DNA from: Lentisphaeria bacterium | GTDB taxonomy: Bacteria; Verrucomicrobiota; Lentisphaeria; Oligosphaerales; Oligosphaeraceae | Assembly: GCA_016287975.1 (NCBI GenBank) | Contig: JAEEXV010000130.1 | Coordinates: 1-11,522, forward strand | DNA length: 11,522 nt | Direction: 5' to 3' | In this document: piece after piece, positions 1-5,234 of the stretch | Layout: each line of letters opens with the position of its first letter | Numbering within the stretch: position 1 is the first letter of the stretch | Translations under genes and position numbers: made by a program | The notes under the pieces: generated by a model | What the model was told of the DNA's origin: nothing | The model's input: only the letters and a program-made list of their open reading frames with translations | Database searches by the model: none

Positions 1-162
1 CCCCGGGCCGGGGCCCGCGCCGCCCGTGCACGGGCAGAGGCCGCAGGTCTCGCACCGCGGCGGGAGGTTCGCCGGCGCCGGCTGCGACAGCAGCAGCAGG
101 CACAGCAACAGGCTGGCGATGCGGCGAAGCGGGGTTGTGCGGTTGTCGTCGGGGCGTTTCAT
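1..162 (-). CDS. Secreted Cys-rich protein, N-terminus only (partial at left edge)
   Basis: An ATG at 162 on the minus strand opens a frame that stays open for all 54 codons to the window edge. The product starts with a clear Sec signal peptide: a basic n-region (MKRPDDNRTTPLRR), a hydrophobic core (about residues 15-26, IASLLLCLLLLS) and a likely signal peptidase I site after Ala-Pro-Ala near residue 31. Directly behind it come four closely spaced cysteines (C-x2-C-x2-C-x-C, about residues 37-44) and then a Gly/Pro run, so the mature protein begins with a possible disulfide or metal-binding cluster and a flexible stretch. There is no lipobox. No Shine-Dalgarno is seen upstream; the bases before the ATG are pyrimidine-rich. 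Function is unknown because the rest lies outside the window. High third-position GC supports it being coding. Confidence 0.6.
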   Translation of the reverse strand, partial: MKRPDDNRTTPLRRIASLLLCLLLLSQPAPANLPPRCETCGLCPCTGGAGPGPG

Positions 163-277
163 CGGAGGGCTGCGATGCGTTCGCTGTCGAGAGGCGTGGG
201 ATTCACATGCCATGAATATAATGCCCGAACAGGATTTCATGCCGTTCCCCGTTTTTTCCGCCTGCGCAAGTGGTGCC
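163..277. other. Non-repetitive part of the 629-bp intergenic spacer
   Basis: This stretch lies upstream of the left-edge secreted-protein gene and holds no supportable gene. It contains the most A+T-rich patch of the spacer, around 211-223, where TATAAT reads on the plus strand and ATTATA on the minus. On neither strand is there a good -35 element at 16-18 bp, so a promoter here is only a possibility. Nothing else is recognisable before the short repeats begin at 278. Confidence 0.4.
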
Positions 278-410
278 GTCCAAAGTCCAGCGTCCTGTCC
301 AAAGTCCGAAGTCCGAAGCCCCCACACGCCCACTGTTTAAAGTCCGAAGTCTGGCGTCCTGTCCGAAGTCCGAAGCTCCCGCCCGCCGTCCGAAGTTCAG
401 CGTCCCTGCC
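278..410. repeat. GTCCGAA-type short direct repeats
   Basis: The block is built from the heptamer-like unit GTCCGAA/GTCCAAA, present about ten times, some in direct abutment (for example 305-318 and 361-374). A higher-order pattern is visible: unit pair, then a linker close to CAGCGTCCT or CTGGCGTCCT, then a second unit pair. It appears at 278-318, again at 338-375 and partially at 388-410. It has no coding signature and sits between two genes. The role is unknown; it resembles slippage-prone intergenic filler. Confidence 0.75.
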
Positions 411-440
411 ATCTCAATTGAACAGGTGGCTTTTTGAGGA

Positions 441-726
441 GGGCGCTGGCGGGGGCTGGTTGGCTTGTTGGGGCGCCACGGCGGGACGCCGTGGCAACCA
501 CCTGCGGGGCGCTGTGGTTGGCTGGTTGGCCGTTTGGGGGCGCTGGCGGGGGCTGGTTGGCTTGTTGGGGCGCCACGGCGACGCCGTGGCAACCACCTGC
601 GGGGGCGATGTGGTTGTCTGGTTGGCTGTTTGGGGGCGCTGGCGGGGGCTGGTTGGCTTGTTGGGGCGCCACGGCGGGACGCCGTGGCAACCACCTGCGG
701 GGGCTGGTTGGCTGTTTGGGGGCGCT
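441..726. repeat. 96-bp tandem repeat (3 full copies plus a partial) with perfect hairpins
   Basis: Copies begin at 441, 538 and 634 (spacing 97 and 96 bp), and a shortened fourth begins near 720. Each full copy holds a conserved first half (GGGCGCTGGCGGGGGCTGG followed by TTGGCTTGTTGGGGC) and a perfect inverted repeat with arms GCCACGGCG and CGCCGTGGC. The hairpins are at 475-495, 572-590 and 668-688. The loop is GGA in copies 1 and 3 and a single A in copy 2. Each hairpin is followed by AACCACCTGCGGGG. The second half varies more in length and is made of GGTTGGCTG / TTTGGGGGCGC elements. All six frames stay open across it, an effect of the low complexity and not evidence for a gene. Confidence 0.85.
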
Positions 727-791
727 GTGGGTGGCTGGTTGGCGCGGCGGACGGGCATTCCGGACCCGGCATGGGACACGGGGGCCAGAAG

Positions 792-1670
792 TCATTCTTG
801 TTTCCCCCCCATCGTTCCGTTCCCGGGGCGGACAATCCGATGCAATGCCGTTCGCGCTGGACGGGAGACGCGCGCGTCCTTCGAGGCCGCGAGACGCTGC
901 AGGAGCGGCAGATCCGAGGCGTCGCCGAGCATTCCCACGGCGGCGATGGCCGAGGCGCGCAGCACCGGGGCGGAAGAGCGTCCGGCGATGGCGCGCGCCA
1001 CTGGCAGCGCGCGGCGCTCGCCCAGCGTCCCGCACACCTGCAGCAGCGCCGTCCGCGAAGTCTCCGAGCAGGCCGGATCCAGCAGCGCCTCCAACGCCGC
1101 TTCCGCGACCTGTTTTGCCGGGATTTCCGCCGAGGTGCGCGACAGCCATAGCAGTTGCCGTGCCGCCGAGCCGGCGGCGCGCCCGCCGCGACGGGTCTTC
1201 AGGGCCTCCCACAGCGCCTCCTCCATTGCCTTCCGGTTTGCGGCGTCCGAGATGCGTGGGTGGCACTTGCCCAGGAACTGCACGCAGTAGTCGCGCCACG
1301 TCTCGTCTGTATGGGGCGCACGGGACATCCGGATCAGCAGCCCCGCGAGATCCGGCAGTCCGTCGCGCTGGCGCAGCAACGCGAAGACCAGTTCGTTCTT
1401 CAGCGCGTTGAACTCCAGGTCGCCCAGCGGCTGCTCCGCGAGCGGCGCCTCCAGGAAAGCCCGCAGGCGCGCCTGCTGCGCCGGTGCGAGGTTCGAGGGC
1501 AGGGCGTGGATCAGCCGCAGACGCTCCGCATACGGGGGCGTCGGGGAGACCGCCCCCGTGATTCGTCCAATCTCCTGGTCCACCGCCGAGGCCAGGCGCA
1601 AACGCCCCTGGCCAAATGCCGACAGAGGCAATAGCAGCAAGGTCACCAGGATGCACAGGATTCTACGCAT
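792..1670 (-). CDS. Exported HEAT-repeat protein
   Basis: The product is 292 residues. Residues 1-20 form a Sec signal peptide (MRRILC, then a Leu-rich core ending SAFG) with cleavage predicted before Gln21, so the protein should act in the periplasm or outside. The middle (about 40-180) is helical and not assigned to a family. The C-terminal part (about 185-280) shows paired amphipathic helices of the HEAT type, for example the stretches ending in LGERRALPVARAIAG and the following AVGMLGDASDLPLLQRLAA. This points to a protein-binding scaffold and not an enzyme. The ATG at 1670 has no Shine-Dalgarno; the preceding bases are C-rich. It is separated from the upstream phosphatidyltransferase gene by a 210-bp repeat spacer and from the next gene by 629 bp, so it is probably a single unit. 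Unlike the genes to its right, it contains CCGG at about the random frequency. Specific function unknown. Confidence 0.75.
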   Translation of the reverse strand: MRRILCILVTLLLLPLSAFGQGRLRLASAVDQEIGRITGAVSPTPPYAERLRLIHALPSNLAPAQQARLRAFLEAPLAEQPLGDLEFNALKNELVFALLRQRDGLPDLAGLLIRMSRAPHTDETWRDYCVQFLGKCHPRISDAANRKAMEEALWEALKTRRGGRAAGSAARQLLWLSRTSAEIPAKQVAEAALEALLDPACSETSRTALLQVCGTLGERRALPVARAIAGRSSAPVLRASAIAAVGMLGDASDLPLLQRLAASKDARVSRPARTALHRIVRPGNGTMGGKQE

Positions 1671-1690
1671 GGGGGAGGGGTATTTTTCGC

Positions 1691-1870
1691 CATTTCGTCA
1701 TGCCAGTTCAGTTGTCATTTCGTCATTTCGCCATGCCGGCCGGGGCGCCATTCCGTCATTCCGCCATGCCGGCTCAGTCATCATTTCGTCATTCCGCCAT
1801 TCCGGCCGGGGCGCCATTTCGTCATGCCGCCATTCCAGCAGGGGCGCCATTTCGTCATGCCGTCATTCCG
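1691..1870. repeat. ~33-bp imperfect tandem repeat (six copies)
   Basis: Units beginning CATTTCGTCA or CATTCCGTCA start at about 1691, 1716, 1749, 1782, 1814 and 1848, a spacing of 25, 33, 33, 32 and 34 bp. Each unit is made of the sub-element CATTYCGYCAT or CCATKCCG, and most end in a GGCCGGGGCGC-like tail. The block fills nearly the whole gap between the phosphatidyltransferase stop codon and the HEAT-protein start. Short open frames cross it and give periodic FRH-type peptides, which follow from the repeat period being close to a multiple of three. No promoter or terminator can be singled out inside it. Confidence 0.85.
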
Positions 1871-1880
1871 TGATTCATCC

Positions 1881-3362
1881 TCATGGGGCGGCGGGGCGGT
1901 CGACTGGCGGGGTGCTTTCCTTGGCTTCCTCCTCGTCCTCGGCGGCCTGTTCGAGGAAGAGTTTCTCGAGGTAGGCGGGAGTGGCGAAGGCGAAGAGGGC
2001 GTAGACGACCGAGAGGAGGGCAGTGAGGCCGATGAAGGAGGTGGCCCAGTCGAGGCTGGCGATGGCGATGCAGCTGTAGACGGTGACGAGGATGAGCAGG
2101 AAGATGCGGATGCCGCGCGGGAGGGATGGCCAGAGGTTGCGTCCGAAGTGGCGGTAGGAGAGGTCGGAGATCATCAGCAGCGAGGCGATCAGGGCGGAGG
2201 CGGCGGCCGCCCAGTCGGTCCAGGTGAAGTGGAACTGGTGCTGGAGGAGGTCGGCGGCGATGACGAAACTGCCTGCGAGGAGGGCGCCCGCGGGGCCAGG
2301 GAGGCCCTGGAAGATGCCTCGGGGGAGCGTGCGCGTGGGCTTCATGAAGCGGTAGAGGCGGTAGAAGAGGCATCCGACGTAGAGGATGGCGGTGACGGCG
2401 CCCAGGACGGGGCGGTGGACGAGACCGTGCGAGAGGCTGACATAGATGATGGAGCCGATGGCGAGTCCGAAACTGGTGGCGTCGGCGATGTCGTCGAAGA
2501 GCGCGCCGCGCTTGGTGGATCCGTATTTTCGGGCGACGCGGCCGTCGAAGAGGTCGAAGAACTGTCCCGCGAAGATGAGGAGGAATGCGAGGATGAAGTT
2601 GTTGGGGATGTCCATGAGGCGCCTGATCGGCGCGCGGGCGAATGCGGGGAACCATGCGATGGCGATGGCGAGGATGCCGCAGAGGAAGTTCAGGAAGGTC
2701 AGCGAGTTTGCGTACCAGTTGTTGGGGATGACCTTGCAGTAGAGGGAGAGGAATGCGAGGATGACGCAGGCGATCATCATCGTGTCCACGAAGTTCGACC
2801 GCATGAACTCGACGGGGAGGGGTTCGAGCTGGTTGAGCGCGACGATGGAGATGAGGACGGTGACGACGGCGGTCTTGACCTTGCCGAAGGAGTTGGCGGC
2901 CTTCTTCTGGCAGAAGAGGCGGGAGGCCTGGCCGATGACATCCAGGGTGCAGTAGATGACGACCCAGAGCAACGGCAGTTTGGGGGAGGGGACGCGGGGG
3001 CTGCTGGCGAGGGCGAGGTAGAAGAGCGCGGGGAAGGACATGCACTTGTCGGAGAAGGGGTCCAGCCAGGCGCCGATGGTGGTGGAGAGGTCGCAGGTGC
3101 GCGCGATGGTGCCGTCGGTGAGGTCGGTGATCATCCAGAAGGCGAACCAGAGGATGGCCCAGTCCCAGTGTCCGCAGTCGGCGATCCAGATGGCGATGAG
3201 TCCCTGCGGGATTCTCAGCAGGGAGATGCCATTGGGATGCAGGAAGAAGTGGTGCCGAATGAACTGCTGGCACTGGAGGCTGCGGGTGAAATAGAGCGCG
3301 AGGGTGCGTTCCAGGCCCAGCATCAGCAGGATGACGGCTATGATGAGCAGGGTGTAGTTCAT
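1881..3362 (-). CDS. Fused double CDP-alcohol phosphatidyltransferase (PgsA-like + PssA-like)
   Basis: The product is a 493-residue integral membrane protein with two complete CDP-alcohol phosphatidyltransferase domains in series. In the first, residues 80-105 match the family signature D-x2-DG-x2-AR-x8-G-x3-D-x3-D exactly (Asp80, Asp83, Asp101, Asp105). The LDPFSDK ending is typical of phosphatidylglycerophosphate synthases (PgsA). In the second, residues 270-294 carry DLFDGRVAR and, one residue closer than usual, GALFDDIAD, followed by SFG. Together with the upstream NSLTFLN this looks like phosphatidylserine synthase (PssA). The signature aspartates bind the metals that activate CDP-diacylglycerol. 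Several membrane spans surround each motif, and an acidic, Pro-rich tail (about 472-493) ends the protein. The ATG at 3362, 16 bp after the corC-like stop, puts MNYTLL directly before the first membrane span. An ATG at 3551 would add a Ser/Pro-rich piece lying inside the upstream gene and is rejected. Substrates are inferred from motifs only. Confidence 0.85.
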   Translation of the reverse strand: MNYTLLIIAVILLMLGLERTLALYFTRSLQCQQFIRHHFFLHPNGISLLRIPQGLIAIWIADCGHWDWAILWFAFWMITDLTDGTIARTCDLSTTIGAWLDPFSDKCMSFPALFYLALASSPRVPSPKLPLLWVVIYCTLDVIGQASRLFCQKKAANSFGKVKTAVVTVLISIVALNQLEPLPVEFMRSNFVDTMMIACVILAFLSLYCKVIPNNWYANSLTFLNFLCGILAIAIAWFPAFARAPIRRLMDIPNNFILAFLLIFAGQFFDLFDGRVARKYGSTKRGALFDDIADATSFGLAIGSIIYVSLSHGLVHRPVLGAVTAILYVGCLFYRLYRFMKPTRTLPRGIFQGLPGPAGALLAGSFVIAADLLQHQFHFTWTDWAAAASALIASLLMISDLSYRHFGRNLWPSLPRGIRIFLLILVTVYSCIAIASLDWATSFIGLTALLSVVYALFAFATPAYLEKLFLEQAAEDEEEAKESTPPVDRPAAP

Positions 3363-3378
3363 GGGAGGCGGGGATGGT

Positions 3379-4692
3379 TCAGGAGGCGCGTGGGGCGGTG
3401 CCGTCGGCGGCGGCGCGGCGGATTTTGACGGTGTTGAGCTTGCGTGGGGAAGCGCTGAGGATGTCGATGACGAGGTCGGGGGTTTCCAGATGCTCGCCAG
3501 TGCGCGGGATGCGCCCGAGCGCGGCCATAATATAGCCGCCCAGCGTGTCATAGCCTTCCTCCTCGGAGATTTCGAGGTCGAGGGCCTGGTTGACTTCCCA
3601 GATGGTCATGCGGGCGTCGGCGGTGAGGGATCCGTCGGGCTGCGGGGTGGCGCCGCCCGGGGGCGGTTCGTCGCGGTCGTATTCGTCCTGGATTTCGCCG
3701 ACGATTTCCTCGAGGATGTCCTCGATGGTGACGAGTCCCGAGGTGCCGCCGTATTCGTCAAGGACGACGGCGATGTGGATGTGCGCCTTTCGGAATTCGT
3801 CGAGGAGGTCGCTGACGTTTTTGGTCTCGGGGATGAAGACGGGGGGGTGGAGGAGGTCCTTGAGGCTGGAAATGCCCTGGATTCGCGTTTCGTCGAGGAG
3901 ATCCTTGGCGTAGAGGATACCGCTGATGGCGTCGATGGACTTTTCGAAGACGGGGATGCGGCTGTGTCCAGAGCGTGCGATGGCGCGTTTGGCCTCGTCG
4001 ATGGTGGTGTCCTCGCGGATGGCGTCGATGTCGACGCGCGGGGTCATGATTTCGTGGACGAGGGTCTTGTCGAGGTTGATGACGCCGTTGAGCATTCGCT
4101 TTTCGTCGCTTTCGAGGTCGTCGATGGGCGCGGACACTCCAGAGTCGGCGTGCGGGGCGTCGGTGTCGTCGTCTTCGAGGAGGGAACGGATTTCGTCTTC
4201 GGCGGTGACCTGTCCAGCGGTGTCGGGATCGGCGTTGCGGCGGTGTGCGCGGGCGAGCGCCTCCAGTGGGAGGAGCAGAAACGCGAATGGCCAGAAGAGG
4301 ATGGAGGTGAATGCGGAGACGGCTCGGAGGAGGAGTGCGGCGGCTTTGAGCCCGAGGGTGGCGTCGAGGATTTCGGTGGCGGTGAAGATGGCGGCGGGGA
4401 ATGCGGCGATGGCGACGGCTTTCCAGACGGGGGGGATGGAGGCGCGGAGATGCCAGGCGGCGAGGGTGACGGCCAGCGCGACGACGGCGGCGAGGAGGGC
4501 GAGGTGGCCAGTGAGGCGTCGTCGTGGCGCATGGAGGAGGAATTCCTCGAGGCGGTCGCTGAGGTCGCGGTCGTTTTCGCGGAGGCGGCGGAGGCTGGCG
4601 CGGTTGAAGGTCTCGGACTTCACGGCGGCCAGGGAGAGGAACACCACGAGGGCGGCGAGGGCGAGGGCGAGGAGAAGCAGGCTGCTACACAT
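3379..4692 (-). CDS. CNNM/CBS/CorC-HlyC family membrane protein
   Basis: The product is 437 residues with the layout of the HlyC/CorC (CNNM) family, linked to magnesium or cobalt efflux and metal homeostasis in the inner membrane. A membrane domain (spans near 4-23, 62-82, 88-107 and 116-145) is followed by an acidic linker. The paired CBS domains come next: the first begins near residue 214 (HEIMTPRVDIDAI) and the second runs about 280-335, including the conserved AVVLDEYGGTSGLVTIEDI at about 308-326. The C-terminal CorC/HlyC domain covers about 350-425. CBS pairs in this family bind adenine nucleotides. The start overlaps the ybeY stop by 8 nt (ATG at 4692, ybeY TAG at 4685-4687), so translation is probably coupled; there is no Shine-Dalgarno. 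The first membrane segment looks short and diverged compared with standard DUF21. Placement next to ybeY is common in bacteria (E. coli ybeX/corC). Confidence 0.88.
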   Translation of the reverse strand: MCSSLLLLALALAALVVFLSLAAVKSETFNRASLRRLRENDRDLSDRLEEFLLHAPRRRLTGHLALLAAVVALAVTLAAWHLRASIPPVWKAVAIAAFPAAIFTATEILDATLGLKAAALLLRAVSAFTSILFWPFAFLLLPLEALARAHRRNADPDTAGQVTAEDEIRSLLEDDDTDAPHADSGVSAPIDDLESDEKRMLNGVINLDKTLVHEIMTPRVDIDAIREDTTIDEAKRAIARSGHSRIPVFEKSIDAISGILYAKDLLDETRIQGISSLKDLLHPPVFIPETKNVSDLLDEFRKAHIHIAVVLDEYGGTSGLVTIEDILEEIVGEIQDEYDRDEPPPGGATPQPDGSLTADARMTIWEVNQALDLEISEEEGYDTLGGYIMAALGRIPRTGEHLETPDLVIDILSASPRKLNTVKIRRAAADGTAPRAS

Positions 4693-5194
4693 ACGGTTCT
4701 GTCGAGGGGGGGAGAAGGAGGCCGTCGAGGGGGATTTGCGTTTCCGTGGCGGCGAGGACCCTGGCTTCGGCGCGCCGCATGGCGGCGCGGTCGCGCGGGG
4801 TCAGGTCGTCGAGGCCCGCCAGATGGAGCATGCCGTGGACGGCGTAGCGGAAGAGTTCGCGCGAGGGGGAGGCCGAGAACCTGGGGGCCTGCCGCAGGGC
4901 GACCTCGGGGCAGATGTAGATTTCGGCGGCGACGGCTTCGCCCGCCTCGGGAGGGAGGCTGGCGAGCAGGTCGTCGCGCAGGTCGTAGGTGATGACGTCC
5001 GTGTCGCCTTCATGGCCCAGATGGAGGCGGTTCAGCCAGACGATGCGCGGTCGCGTGACCAGGATGAACCTGAGGATGCCAGGCGCCGCCGCGTCCAGGC
5101 CCGTCTGGGGCAGGGCGAGCGCGAGCGCCTTTCGGAAGCGCGGCAGGTCGCGCACTCCGCGCACGCGCGTCATTTTGGTCAGGTCGATTTGCAT
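4685..5194 (-). CDS. ybeY: Endoribonuclease YbeY (16S rRNA maturation)
   Basis: The product is 169 residues, normal for YbeY, a cytoplasmic zinc-dependent RNase that helps mature the 16S rRNA 3' end and in quality control of 70S ribosomes. The conserved N-terminal part shows LNRLHLGHEGDTDVITYDL (about 54-72), matching the LN-x-TDVL[ST]F block of the family. The metal site is HGMLHLAGLDD (120-130): His120 and His124 are present, but the third ligand, His in E. coli-type proteins, is Asp130. This H-to-D form also occurs in Bacteroidetes-type YbeY (as recalled from family knowledge), so the enzyme is probably active. The helix after it (PRDRAAMRRAEARVLAA) fits the family. The start ATG at 5194 lies 40 bp after the 7TM-HD stop and has no Shine-Dalgarno. 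The gene overlaps the downstream CorC-like gene by 8 nt. Confidence 0.9.
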   Translation of the reverse strand: MQIDLTKMTRVRGVRDLPRFRKALALALPQTGLDAAAPGILRFILVTRPRIVWLNRLHLGHEGDTDVITYDLRDDLLASLPPEAGEAVAAEIYICPEVALRQAPRFSASPSRELFRYAVHGMLHLAGLDDLTPRDRAAMRRAEARVLAATETQIPLDGLLLPPSTEPYV

Positions 5195-5234
5195 CTCGGG
5201 GTGGATGGAGGGCGGGCCAGTGGGGGCCAGTCGG

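Noticed and set aside
441..726. A CRISPR array in the 96-bp repeats
   Set aside because: The repeated part is most of the unit, there are no unique spacers of even length between short identical repeats, and no cas genes are present.
397..1656. A 419-codon minus-strand frame over the HEAT gene and the repeat region, and similar plus-strand frames
   Set aside because: It is in another frame over a gene with a clear signal peptide, and its remaining part is the translation of the 96-bp repeat.
1824..4992. Long acidic plus-strand open frames (1824-3428 and 3361-4992)
   Set aside because: They are antisense to the phosphatidyltransferase, CorC-like and ybeY genes, have low-complexity Asp/Glu/Gly composition and no domain, and start inside repeats or other genes.
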